From: Oxyruncus cristatus
Lineage: Eukaryota; Chordata; Aves; Passeriformes; Cotingidae
Assembly: GCA_013399855.1 (NCBI GenBank)
Contig: VXAY01002893.1
Span: 303,001-367,000 of the forward strand
Length of the DNA: 64,000 nt
Reading direction: 5' to 3'
Under the pieces are notes generated by a model. The model saw nothing but the letters and a program-made list of their open reading frames with translations. It searched no databases and had not been told where the DNA came from. This document shows positions 26,846-39,872 of this stretch, piece after piece (the stretch's first letter is position 1; each line of letters begins with the position of its first letter). The translations under genes and the position numbers were made by a program.

Positions 26846-29371
26846 GTAAGTGAGGGGAATATTTTTTTCGAGCACAGGGTGGTATTTCTTAGATTTACCT
26901 TCCTAACATTACTTGGGGATGAATTTAAGACAAATAGTAGCAATTGCAGCAAGACTGACAATGTCTTACTGTTAGAGTTGCTCCAAAACTGTTAGACCTG
27001 AAGTGATGTACTATAAGCTGTAGGAGATGTATTTCTTTGTCCACTCTGGGGGAAAAAAAAAATCTTGTTTTAAGTGAGGCAGACTTTGAGAAGATGATTT
27101 CTGGAGGTGCTGTTACCTTGGTATTTCACAAAGAGATTTTCTGAAAAGTTAACTATTTTTTTTAATCTTAAATGCATCACTGAAATATTTATTTATAATT
27201 TCTCATCTATGTAATATAACAACTTTCTCTAACAAGGTCATGTTCATTCTTTCAAAAAAGCTGGGCAAGCAGTCTCTTAAAATATGGAGACTGTTTTTCA
27301 GTAAAGGAACTTCAGGCCCCTACACTTCAAAACCTTACATTTTTCCAGCAAAGAGCATATCGGGAAGTTGTTTAAAAGAGGATTTGAATATGGTAGGTAG
27401 GCAAATCATTTGCATACATCTGTAGAAGTTCCGTTTTTTTTGTGAACTGGTGACAGTTCACTTTCATAGAAATGTTTATATAGGATTTTATCCTATGATG
27501 ATGCATTCAATGCCTCAAAGGCTTTAAAGTCTTGTTTGGAGGCTGAATGTAAACCACCTGTGCTGTGAAGCCCCCACCATTGCCTACCCTGGGGAAATGG
27601 CCCATTGCCAGCTTATTTTTTCTCCATCTGATTAACTCTGTGGCCCTGTGCAAATGAACCATCGTGCAAATTGTGCATCACTTTGATCTAGTTTATCTTT
27701 CTTCATAAAATGATTTCTTCAGAGTACTTTAGTTGTTGTTGCCTGTCTTTGCAATAAATTAATCCCTAAGGGCACAACATAACAGCTTTAATTTATACTA
27801 GCTGCTAACACTATCAGATTTTCTCAATTTATGGTATTTTGTCAAAAACATTTTTTATGTTGATATCCATGCCTCTCAACTACAATTGTTCACTGTTAAT
27901 CCTTCCTATTAAATTTTTCCCATTGTTTTCCTGCACCAAAAAGTATAATTTTCCCCTCACTACTGAATCTTTTACAACTATGTTTTAAGTAAATAATCCC
28001 AAGGTATAGCACTATGAAGATTAGTTTTGTTCTCCTTACATGCACTCAGATTTGTTTAATATTTAATAATTAAGGTATTTCTTTATGGTTTAATTTCTTT
28101 ATAGGCTATGTAAACTAGACTCTAAAGTACAAAAATCAGGAGCACACTTAGAATACATTTATCAGGCTTTAGCAAGCTTTAGTTTCCTTAGAATGTAGAA
28201 ATGCAATTAGTAATTTTGAGGATCTGTAGACCAGTGCTAGTTTTATCACTATCATATGTTATCACTAAACGGCTTGGCCTTCTTTATTGTGTAACATGAC
28301 CTTTTAAAATGACTAAACTAAAGTGTTATCAATTCTCTAAATGATACTTCTGTCCCACAGGCAAGAATAAAATCCATTATTCTTCTGCTTCGTTAATAAT
28401 AGCTGTAGATCATTGCCTAGTCTTCAAAGTGGTAGCTCAAGTAATAAGCACTTAAACTGCATTGGAAAATCGGGAAGTTCAGTATATGCTGTTGGAGTAC
28501 TATGATTGCACTGAATTCACATTATTGAGAAGTCATAGCTATTGTGCATTTTGTACAGAAATTTTTTGTACCATAAACTGTATCAAGAATCATATCCATT
28601 CAGTAATTTCTCCTGCACATTGTGTGGGTTGCATTTGTTTTTCTGCATATGACAGGAATAAAGGAAGTCTCTCTTAATTGTCAGTCAGAGGGCCTGGTTC
28701 TTTACTTCCAGCTGTGGAAACTCCTGCTCTTCTTTTACATGTCTGTTTGACCTCTTTCAGTAAAATTACAAACCTCACAGGAATTTTAAGTCAGACTAAT
28801 TTCCCCAGAACATCAGGTGTGGTGATATGCCGGATGAGACACTGATCAGGTTTTGAATCAAAGACCAGTTTTAAAGGACTTGGTAATGCAATACTTTTGT
28901 TCCTATTATTTGATGAAGTATATTATCAGTAATGTTACAGACATGACACTGATAGAAAATAGTCTTTGGAAACAAATATTTTAAGAGCATTTTCATAAGT
29001 ATGTCTTGCTGCAACTAAGCAATCGGTAAAGTACGAAGTTTATTCTTCCTCCTATGAACTGATTACGTGACTTATATACCAAATGTGTGTCCCTCAATAT
29101 TAATAGTTCCTTATTACAGACACCATGTGTATGTCATTCTTGTTTTGGGGGCTTTTTTGTGTATTCTTGTGTAGCAGAGAAAGAAATTCTGCAGTGAAAG
29201 AAGTTAGGCTGACTGGACTCATACTATAGAGTGATATAACCTGAAAATTGCTTGGCATTTGGTTTGTATCTGTAGAATTAAATATTAAGATATAAACAGA
29301 AGTAAGTTTTGATCAGGGAAATAGAGGAAGAAATAAAGGTTCCAACTCAGGTCCCAAGTGTTCAAATGTTC

Positions 29372-29404
29372 ATATATATATATATATATATAATATATAT
29401 ATAA
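29372..29404. repeat. (AT)n microsatellite with one interruption
   Basis: About 33 bases of alternating A and T, broken once by an AA step and ending ATAATAGG. Likely length-polymorphic. Confidence 0.9.
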
Positions 29405-31089
29405 TAGGTGTACATGTATATACCTAAATAGGTATATAGGGAAACATGCAACACAAGCATATAAAACTGTGTTGATGCTCTGCCATATTTTTCATGTTTC
29501 AAATAACTTAAAAAATAATTTTTTTCACTGTAAGGTGGTAAGTCAGGATAGAAGTTGTCTTTGAATAATTTGAAGAAGTTATTGCTCTCACTGCCATCTA
29601 TTTGGTTAAGTACAAGATATCAGTGTAGATCTCATCTGAAACATGAGAGTTGCAGGTTAATGTTTTACCAAGAAGTGAGGAGATAGGTGATGCTCTCTAT
29701 ATAAGTCTCAAGCAATTTGCATTATGTGTAGAAGTTGTCCCATGTTTTTGCCTGATGAAAACTGGGTCCTCTTGGCTTTTCAGAGAAGATTTCACACCAC
29801 ATTCCAGGTCCTTAGGAATTCTTCCTGCCTGACTAAAATACAGTGGACAACAGAGAACAACTATGTCAAACTCCAGTGCCCCAAGAGAAAACATCTGATT
29901 TTAGGAAGATGGGGAGGGGGGAAATGTCAAATGGTTTTTATAGTTGCTTGCATTTCCTGCTGCTTAATCAGTAATCTTTCTAGTAAGCTTTGATCCCGTT
30001 TTGGAATTTGCTACTTAATGCAATGAGCTGTGTGATGCAATGCTATGTAATAAGGGCAAAAATTCTTACATGTAATTTTCAAATTCCCCAGTGTCACTTT
30101 TTGATAGCAGTAAAAGTAAACCTACATGTTTTCATGTAGTCAAAGATTAATATTATTGAAAAGAATTAGGGTTTTTTAGTTTTCATTAGAGCTTGTTATT
30201 CTCTCATGGTTCTCACTTCTAGGAAGAGTCCTCTTTACCTAGACAGGGTACGCTACAAACCCAGGTACAGAGAGCCAGTTTGGGTAGCTCTGTAGATCTA
30301 TTCATGCTTCAGATTAGCAATTTATACTTCACATGTGGGGGAGCAGGGAAAAAATGTGCAGACAGTAAATGGTAGACCTTTTAATCCTGTCTCAGATTTT
30401 TCTTGGTAACCGATGAGATGTTTTACAGAATCAAACAGGTCATTCTTAGTTTATGATATTTCTGTTGATGGTATAAATGTTCTATGTTAATTTACTGGTT
30501 CCATATTAGTGTCAGATTTAAAAAATAAAAAAGGCAGTAAGTTTAATGTAGATAAAAATACATTTTTTTAAAATTTGATAAAGTATGCCTTGTGATGGAA
30601 AAAGTGAAATTCATTTAGTTTCTGTTATCTAAGCCTAAGTAATTAAACATGCAAGTAATGAAAACCTTTCTATTCATCAGCATGTCTTAGACTTTGATTT
30701 ACTTTCATTCATTTTCCTATCTACAGCCATAATTCCAAAATTCTCCTGAATTCTTGAGAGATGTGAACGGTTGATGCTATTAAGTGATAAAATATTCAAG
30801 CAAAATTTTGAGCATATTTAGAATTAAAATATTAATAGAAAATATGACTGTGGAGTTTAATGGTGTCACGTACAAGATATTTGAGAGATTTGTGAGGAAA
30901 CTGGACTTTAGGGACAGATTCAGCTTTGAACTGAATATAAGCTAATAGTAATTATTATTAAGTAAGTAACAGACCAATACTGGTTTATCTGTTAGATTTA
31001 GTCCAAATTTCTAGTTTAGTTAAGTTACGATTTTGTTGGGATACCTGAGCTGTAAAAATATATTCAATATGTTGTGGTAAGGAATTTGT

Positions 31090-31745
31090 CTTTTCTAATT
31101 CATGATTCTTGCCCGTGCTTTCATCAGCTCACATCTTTATTACTGCAGTGTCCTTTTCTTTGACAAATGCATTTTTACTTCAGTTACATTTACCCAGACT
31201 GCAAAGAAGCTGACAAGATCATTTTTCAGTCCAACGTTTTTTCTTGCTTTCTTGCTTTGCATCTCCCTTAGCTCCCTTTCTTTTATAGCACTAAGGAAAA
31301 CTTAGACACTTTGTCTTTCAAGGCCTTTAATGGACTAATGCTGACACCTTGCATGTCATCTCAAATTCAGCATTGAGATGCTGACTACCAGTTTATCAGC
31401 CAGTGATGACAGAGCCTCATCATGCACTTGAGCTCTCAAGAAAGTATCTGTGCTGTCTCCCAGGTGACCACCGTGCTTAAATGGAGCACCTAATGCAGAT
31501 ATTCGGTTACTTTTCTTTAAATCCTTCTGTTAAGTTCTGTTTTTTTTTTCAATGCCCAGAATAGATTTGACATGTAGGCTTGAATCTGTTAATAGCACAG
31601 TCACATTGAATAGTTTTTTGTCGCTTCTTTTTACTTTTCTGTGAATTTGCTGTCTCTTGTTTTATACTTGAGCCATAAAATCTTCAGAATAGTGACTGTG
31701 CTTTATTCTGATTTATATAATATTTAAAATAATTATTATTTATTA
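31090..31745 (+). mobile_element. Decayed L2-like LINE, reverse-transcriptase C-terminus and 3' tail
   Basis: From 31102 the plus strand encodes ILARAFISSHLYYCSVL, close to the (I)(S)SRLDYCNALL motif of L2-type reverse transcriptases. FTQTAKKLTRS follows, resembling the LIQNAAARLLTRT segment. After a frame change, LSFKAFNGL (31313-31339) matches the conserved FKALNGLAP word. The order and spacing agree with one element. Downstream, about 31670-31745 ends in an A/T-rich ATT-type tail (AATTATTATTTATTATT), typical of L2/L3 3' ends. Stops and frame breaks show it is ancient. CR1 proper has a different motif here (a PHLEYCVQFW-like word), so I favour L2 or a related clade. Confidence 0.55.
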
Positions 31746-32341
31746 TTTTAGATAAGTACTAGGAAGTAACCCTTATTGACCTCATTATCAAAGTGAATGT
31801 GTGCACAATTGTGCATTCTTAAAATTATTAAAATTTAGATATATGCTGAATAACAAGATGCTTAGAAGACCAATTCACACTACTGTGTATATAAGTAACA
31901 GGCTTTCATTTTAAAAGTTTAATATTAATGTCCTTCCTAGCAATTATCTACTCTAGAACCGTGTCAGATATCAGAAATGTGATTTTTTACTATCTTTTTA
32001 TGCTGAACTTCAGTAATACAGGTTTCATTAATCTTTTGTGATCTTGTACCTAGTTTATTATGTAAATTTTTAAATAGTTACTTTTTCTGCATGAAAGTAC
32101 AGGAGTTCTCTGTTCATATATGAGGCGTAAATAATAAATATATTTTAATTTAGCTTCTTGGTGTGTACTTAGCTAGAAATTTAATTTCCATTGCTACTGC
32201 AGTAAAAATAAATGTTTCTAAATTAAAGGAAAAAAAGAAGTTTCTGAAAGGATTAGTTTTCTGATTAAGAGAAGTGTTTGCCCTCCTTCACTGTGAGCTT
32301 TATGATTAGATGATTTTGTGGTTCTGGACCCTGCACTCTCG

Positions 32342-32383
32342 CTTTTCTGTGAATGGAACCTAAGCGGGTCTTTTCTGTGAATG
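32342..32383. repeat. 14-bp direct repeat (two copies, 14 bp apart)
   Basis: CTTTTCTGTGAATG occurs at 32342-32355 and again, identical, at 32370-32383. Confidence 0.85.
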
Positions 32384-34330
32384 TACTAAAACCTGTAAAG
32401 AATTAAGGAGAGTGAACATGGAAATATTTCTAACTTTAAAGAGCCTGTCTTCTAACATGGCTGTGATTTTATTCCCTGCTGTGAGCACTTTTGGAAGACG
32501 TTCAGTATATTGTCATGTGTTGGCAAGAAACAGGGAGCTCTGCTGTTTTAGACTTTGAACATCATAGCTAGCAATCTAAAGTGAGATTGCTCCTTAATCT
32601 TTGAGTACTGGTAGCAGGCAGCTGGGATTCAACGTTGTTGAATCATTTATGTTCTGAAGAGCCAATTTACAATAATAAAAGTACTGACTTTATTTTTGTA
32701 TGCAAAGTGCTTAATGAACAGAGAATGATGTGACTGGCAAAAGTTTATCTGATCTGTTAACAACCCTCCTCAACTTCGTCAAAAACTTGTGCATATTTTG
32801 ATTATCATGAATATCTTGACTTCACATGTGAGTATCTTGTAAACATGGATATAACAGATAAATTGTATGTTATCCTTCCTTTAACTTGGAGGAACTAATG
32901 GTGCTCGCCTTGCACTGGGAGGAGGACTTGCCCTCTGTCTAGAAGATTACTGGAAGATTCTGACCAGTTTATGTAGTATCCTAAAAATGACCTAAGAAGT
33001 ATGGAAAAGGAAATAAAAATCCTGACACTACCCTTACTTAACTCTGAAGTTTCAGTGTGGCTTTCCTTTTCTCTTTTGATGAGATTGTAGGCCTATTTTT
33101 CCTATGTTATATGTAGTTTTTTCTCAAAGCTTGGCTTTAATGTGCAAAGCTGAGAATGAAAATCATTCAAAAAATAGCAACAAACAAACAAAACCCACTT
33201 TTTATTTACATTTCATACAGCTAGCAATGTGCATATTTTTACACCTGATTTCACCTCTTTTTCTTTCTTTTGCTTGAGTTTATAGGCCAAGAGTCTATAG
33301 TTATAATACTCATGCCTGGCATTTTAAAGATACTTAACAGACCTACTGTAACACCGATAAATTTTGTAATATCTGAATTTGGAATCTGCACCTGTTTCTG
33401 TTGCAATCTTTCCATCTAGTTCTCTCCCAGAAGTCCTCGAGACATTTGGAAGTGTTGCACATAGTAAAATTGCAAGTTACAGTACAATGATATTGAATTG
33501 CAAGTAGCTTAAATATATGTATTTGCTGCTGAAACTCACAAGTTACTTTGTGATATGAATTAGTCTAACATTATCAAAGAAATCACAGGAGCTGATGAAA
33601 CAAAGCCCTGCTCTCTCCAAAGCAATTGAGCAAAACCAAGTCCTGGAATACCTAATTACTGCAACCATGAGTTATCTTGGGAAATCTGTGTGCATTTTTT
33701 TTGTAATGAAATAGGTTTGCCAAAACAGGAAGACATTTTCAAAATCCCTCCTGAAGGAGGCTAGCTCCACAGGGCCAGGATACTTTACCAGTAGAACTTT
33801 TATGTGGAATGCAGCATGAAAAGTAGAAAGCTGAAAACCTTTGTGATAAGAAATAGGACAAGGGTTTTTAGCTTTCCATATTGATATAAGTAGGATAAAT
33901 ACATGTTCTTAATTTCTTCATCTTTATAAATATTTATAACTTTAATGAGTGTTGAGATTTATTAACTTTATTGTCATTTTTACTCTAACCTTTTTTAAGT
34001 GTAATTCCTAGGCACATGGCTTTTACCAAGTCATTTATTACTCAGGAGTTTAACAAATCTGAAAATCAAGGTACTGGGATATGGAAGCAAGTGCCTTCTA
34101 CCCCAGCACATTAGTTGAGAGCATCTAAAAGGGAACAAGGTACTTCACTGTAGAGGCTGCTGTGGCTCTTTCTAGAGGAAATGTGTAAGATGTAAGAATT
34201 GTTTTGCAGTGATTGCCAGCTGTTCTTTCTTGCAAGTAGATGGGGAGTATGCTTGAAGAGCAAAGGTCTTAAGAACTTATGTCTCTCATCAGGACAGTTT
34301 GGAGAAATATTTTGACTCATTACACACAAC

Positions 34331-34369
34331 TGTGTAATACTTTTACATCAGTGTGTAATACTTTTACAT
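34331..34369. repeat. 18-bp perfect tandem duplication
   Basis: TGTGTAATACTTTTACAT occurs at 34331-34348 and identically at 34352-34369, separated by three bases. Confidence 0.92.
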
Positions 34370-36683
34370 TTGTTTACTGTTTGAAACAAAAATCTTCAAA
34401 AAGGGATATAGTAATTTATAATCCTGAATATTCTATGTTTTCTTCCATGTGAATGTTCATGCCATTTCAAACATTGGATTTCATCAGTGTTTTTCTTCAG
34501 TTAGTTCCAAATTAGTTGCTACATGAATAGTTGGCTTTTGTGATAGGGAATATGTTGCAATTTTAGATGATACATCAAATTAAAAATTTCAAATGTAAGC
34601 ACTGAAAGTGCAGATTTCTGCTTGGATACAATACACTGCAATTCATTAACTTCTACCCCTTCTTTCATGCATAACAAAATCTTTAATAATAGATTTAGGG
34701 TATATGACAGTTGAGTTCATTATACCATGTATTAGTAGGACAGTGTTCTAACTCTAATGTTTCTCTATGTCCTTCAGAAAAACCAAAACAAAGCAACTAT
34801 ATGACAACATGAGCAGTCATTTCTATTTTCTAAATCAATTATGTGTGTTATTAGCTAATATTTCTTCCTTATTTTTCAATATTTAATCTCCTAAGTAACA
34901 AAAAAAGGTGTTAACCAGGTGCATGGTTCAGTGCAAATACTATATGTAGATATGGTTCATGTTACAGTGAGATTGAAAATGTGTTACATTATATACCTAG
35001 GCTTAAGGCTTAATGAAAGAAAGTGAATCCTGTGAGTCAGGTCTAAATTAGAAATAAAGTCACTTTAAATTACATTTGCAGTCAGTGGAAACACATAAGT
35101 GTGAATCAGTCACTTCTGATCTCACCCTACCCTCTGCAAATATTTATTTTACTCCACTAATTACAAAGGAACATGGCATTGACAGAAATCCTACATTTAA
35201 TGGTCTGAATATTAAATATTCTGTAAAGACTTCCTTGAAGATTTGAATGTCTCCTGAAAGCCTGATTATTGTTTCCTGTAGTGATTGTTACCAGAGATGT
35301 TGCCAGTAAGGAGGAGGGATGGAAGCTCTGAAGCATCCAGGAACAAATCCAGTGGAGACTACTCAATAGAGGGAAAGAGATACTGAACATTCTTCCACCT
35401 GTAAAACTTGCTGTTGTGTGGAGAAAAACTGTGGACCGTAGTGTTTATACAAGTCGTATTGCTTGGAAGATCTCTTTACATTCTGAATGTTTTCATGGAA
35501 AAAATACCTGCTCCTTTAGCAAGCCTTCCTTCTTTGGGACAGAATTATTTGACTCTTGAGAGAATCCTGAACGCTTGCCTTTATGTGCAACTCTGTTCTT
35601 ATTATTTGAGTTTAAGGAATTTAGTGTTACAGATTTCAATACAGTATTTTTGTGGGAAACATATCCTTGTGGTTTTAACCGGAAGATAACTTCAACTCTT
35701 GGTTAGTAATGAATTTTATGCTTTTACTGCAACTGAGTGAAGCCTAGAATGCATTTTTATTTTACTTAAAATTTACTTAAATACTGTGTGTTCTGTATAT
35801 TCTTGCCAATAATTGATTGGTTTTAAACCTTTCAATTACTACCCATTTTGCATAGTGACTAATTAGCAGAGCAACCAAAAAAAAGATATTACCAGTATAT
35901 CACTTGGCTCCTGGCCGAGGGATGAGTTTCTTCAGAATCAGTTTCTTGAAGAAGGAAATAGAAAAGATTACAAAACAGAGAGGACGTGGAGAGTTACCAG
36001 AAAGTAGAGCTTCAGAGATCATTCCAGTAACAATGACACAGTAATAATTTCTGTCTCAAACTCTGGGTACCATAAAAACACTGGGATCCTAACTCTTTAG
36101 TCTTGTAAAGCTGACTACCTAGTGTTGCATATCTGCAAAGTTCTGCAGTTTACAAAAATGTTTATTTCATTATACTCCCTGGAAATTGCATATTTTTAAT
36201 GTGATTAGATTGAACCCATTAACCTTATGGTGTAATTGGTCAGCTATTTCTATTTGCCCCAGGAATTAATTCTCAAAATTTTAATGGAGATTGTCTGGTG
36301 AAATTTGTGCTAGATGAAGTGCTTTTTTTCCTTTTCATTAATGTTGTTGTTGTTTTAATTGCAGGAAAATATTTAATATGACTGCAGGTCCCTTCTGTGA
36401 TTGTTTTTGTTGAAACTTGTCCTTGCAGAACAAACTGCTACCAAATAAATATGCCCGATGTAGCAACAAAAATGAATAGCAAATGCAAATTTTGGATGAA
36501 TGAGAGTGACCTTAATGCAGTGTAATCATTGCTGTTTTAAAGGTTTCTTTTTGAACAGTGTTACAGAAACTCTAATTTTTGGGTCCAGATATTCTGATGC
36601 GATCCTAAAGCATTCACACATAAGATATTTAATGATGGATAACAACTTATTCCTGAGCTGAAGAGCAGTACTTGAAGCTTCAC

Positions 36684-36978
36684 ACTTGCCTGCCTGCATA
36701 TATATAAAGTCTATATATATCAGGTGAAATTAATTCTAGTGATAAAGAACCATTACAAGTTTCAGATATAGTCACACAGAACTCTGTTTCAATGATTATA
36801 CAAACATACAGGCATGTTTTGCCAAGTAAGAGGTTTAGCTGTTACTCACATGAGGGCAGCAGTTATATTGAGACTCTAATGAGAGATTTTAGTTCTCTTT
36901 TACCCAAAGAGTCTGTTTTTAGCCGTGTGTGTTCTTTATGTCTTCAGGAATACTGTGGTTTGGATTTTTGTAGTGCTT
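36684..36978 (+). repeat. Inverted repeat, left arm (264 bp perfect core)
   Basis: Bases 36715-36978 are the exact reverse complement of 39575-39838, with no mismatch over 264 bp by direct base-by-base comparison. To the left, 36684-36714 still pairs with 39839-39872 but with base changes and a 3-nt length difference. To the right, identity stops abruptly after ...TAGTGCTT. A 62-residue reading frame appears in both arms only because the DNA is the same; it has no family features. Confidence 0.95.
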
Positions 36979-37194
36979 TTCTAGTGCAAGTACTTGAACA
37001 GTACTTGGACATTGCAAGATCAGAAAATAATTTTACAATGCTGTTTATAGTGTGAGTGGCATATTTTCTTGTTGTTCATTTGGGTTTTTTAAATAGAACT
37101 GTAGATGTACTATTCTAACTCACGGCACTCATATGTTTTGAATGTTTCTCCACATTATCAGGATATTACACAGAGTGATGATAGGTTGGGGTTT

Positions 37195-37236
37195 AAAAAA
37201 AAAAAACCAACAACAACAAACAAACAAACACAAAAC
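37195..37236. repeat. Poly(A) followed by CAA/CAAA simple repeat
   Basis: Twelve A residues are followed by ACCAACAACAAC and then CAAA units. It lies inside the spacer of the inverted repeat, about 215 bp from the left arm. Confidence 0.85.
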
Positions 37237-38500
37237 CCCTACTATGGTTTCTTTCCATGATACAGAGAATCCACAGTTTTGTTATATTCAACTACAGAAA
37301 ATATAGAGCAAACTGCTCTTGCAAATCCACAGTGTTCAGAAAGACAGACATTATTAACTCTACTAGTGTGCAAACAACACAACGAATCCTGATTTATGAA
37401 AATGTAGTATTATCCTAGAATTCATAAATCTGTAGGTTAAAATGAAGGGATTTTTGCCCCCTCCAACTCTAAAAGATAATAGAAAGGAAGAGGAAGAAAA
37501 CAGCTGTTTAGGAACAGAAGACTCTTTAGTCTCCAACAAATCTGGTCTTTTTTCAGTAAGTTTATATAAATAACTTTTGCTAAACCTTTATGGTTTTGGC
37601 ACAGTTTTCTTATTACATTAGGTTAAATAGTTTTGATTGCATCTAAAAATCACATTGTCATAATAGAAACAGAATTCTATTTTGCTATTCGAGAAGAAGG
37701 AATGAGACTTTAAAGTATATACATAGAATGCAATGGATATGGTGAATATTGCTTGTCTAATAAGTCTTTGGGAAAGATGCAAGAATACAGACTGATTGAT
37801 GTTTGCTTGTCCATAAGTAGTTTCTTTATAACCCTTGAAGTCTTTGGATGACTTTAGGTGAATCAGAATAATCATTTGCTTTTGGCTTCAGTTGACTTAT
37901 TTGACGAATTCTACTCACCTTTTTTGTAAATGCTGCTGTTGAAGAGTTAAATTAATCCCAGAGGAAGAAAATGGCATAGGCTTTAGATTATTTTGAGTAG
38001 TACCTCAGGGATCCAGAGGCACATTGCTGTTACATAAATACAATCATACTTCTTTTCAAAGCATATTCACTTGGGCACATTGAGTATCAATAGAATATAA
38101 GTTCAGGAAATAGGTTTCAAAACAAAAAATGTTTTGCAAATATGCAGAGCAATTCAAGTATAATTTGCAGAGCATTTTACCAAGATGGTAAGGTTTTAGA
38201 CTTTCTATTTTATAGTTAAGACTTATACAATATCATTTTAATACTGCGTAATAAAATCCTGGCAGCAAATTAGATGAAAAAGCTGAGCTGAGGTTTTTAC
38301 ATCCATATTCTGGTATCACCCAAGCTCTTAAAAAGTGCTGTTTCATTCTGGACGTGCTGTTCATGCCTGATCTTAAGTGGGTAGCAAAACCAGATAAGGC
38401 TTTCTACCAGCAGAAAATAAAATCACCACCAGAAATTTTCAGTCTAGCAAAACTTCAAAGGTATTGAATCTCCCTGAATGTTAAAAAAAACAACCAGGGT

Positions 38501-38598
38501 AAAAAAAAAAAAAAAAAAAGCCCCCAAAAAAACCAACCAAAAAAATCCAAACCAAAAAAGGCTGTCTATGCTATCTGGGAAAAAAAAAAAAAAAAAAA
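38501..38598. repeat. A-rich low-complexity block with two 19-A runs
   Basis: Two uninterrupted runs of 19 A (38501-38519 and 38580-38598) flank a 60-base segment rich in CCAAA words. It lies in the spacer of the inverted repeat. Similar A-run plus CCAAACC sequence recurs at 62759-62790. Confidence 0.9.
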
Positions 38599-39574
38599 GT
38601 CCTTTTTAACAGGTTCATCTATATACATTCCAACTATAATTTGCGCATTGACACAGCAAATAACGTGTAACTTTCCATGATGTTTGAATTTTCACCTGAC
38701 ACAAAAGTACACCTCTTGCCACTGAAGGGGGTTTTCGTTCTTGTAAGTTCCTTTGGGTGTTCTTGTCAGTCCAGATGTCATTTTTTGCTACATTAAAGTT
38801 ATACCGTATCTTGAATGGTTTCATCGTAATTACTTCTTTCTCAGAGGAAACATTGAGTTTGTCTTAATTGCAGAATTATTGTATTTTGACTTCAGTGAAG
38901 TTGTCCATTGTAACAATTTGAGCCTTAGGATAAAAATATCTATGTAATAGAGGACATTTGCTGTAGAAAAGCAATGCCAGACTGTCAGTATATCAACAAA
39001 TTATACTGAAACTAATTCAGCTAAAAGTTATGTGTTGAATATCAACAGAATTGAGAAAGTTGACCAAGAGAAAATGACTAATGCCAGAAACATAGAGTTG
39101 GAAGTTGTTTTAACATTTATTTTATAATGCCCATTTCTACAGACTTAATGAGGAGAGAATTAGACACGGAATGAATATAGATTTTACTTACGGAAAAATG
39201 TAAATTATCTAAAAAGATGTTAAGTAATTCAGTGGACATTACAAAATTGAGAAAATATCCCAGTTTATTTCAGAGCGACTAAAGTTCAGGTATTCAGCAA
39301 AAGAAACTCAGTATCCAAAATTATACTCCTGTGAAATATCTGAATTTATTTGAAGATTTGATCCAAGTTAGAAATTAAAAGATGAAGTTTTTGATTGGAG
39401 GCTTCTTCAGATGAACAGCAGATGATATTTGTTTAGTGCTTTTCAAATTTGGCTTTTCAGATAAAATCTTGTAAGTAAGGCAGAGGGATTTCCTGCTGTT
39501 CAGGTTCCCAGAAATTTTTTTTCAAATCATTTAATTATAGTTGGTAAATAGATTTGCTCAAGATGCACTGTAAG

Positions 39575-39872
39575 AAGCACTACAAAAATCCAAACCACAG
39601 TATTCCTGAAGACATAAAGAACACACACGGCTAAAAACAGACTCTTTGGGTAAAAGAGAACTAAAATCTCTCATTAGAGTCTCAATATAACTGCTGCCCT
39701 CATGTGAGTAACAGCTAAACCTCTTACTTGGCAAAACATGCCTGTATGTTTGTATAATCATTGAAACAGAGTTCTGTGTGACTATATCTGAAACTTGTAA
39801 TGGTTCTTTATCACTAGAATTAATTTCACCTGATATATGTAGACTTTATATATTTAGTGCAGGCAAGCAAGT
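39575..39872 (-). repeat. Inverted repeat, right arm (264 bp perfect core)
   Basis: This is the reverse-complement partner of 36684-36978. The core is 39575-39838, and 39839-39872 is a diverged extension. The spacer between the cores is 2596 bp. I found no flanking target-site duplication at the outer ends, so a transposon with long terminal inverted repeats is not supported. Confidence 0.95.

Noticed and set aside
26780..26995. 71-codon frame running past the exon end
   Set aside because: It is the TBC1D22A exon read through its GTAAGT donor into the intron. The coding part ends at 26845.
36792..37055. 87-codon plus-strand frame whose first 62 residues recur on the minus strand at 39558-39761
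   Set aside because: The shared peptide follows simply from the perfect inverted repeat. The frame diverges as soon as the DNA identity ends, and it resembles no protein I know.
36684..39872. DNA transposon with long terminal inverted repeats
   Set aside because: No target-site duplication at the outer ends, no transposase-like frame in the 2.6-kb spacer, and the outer edges decay rather than ending sharply.
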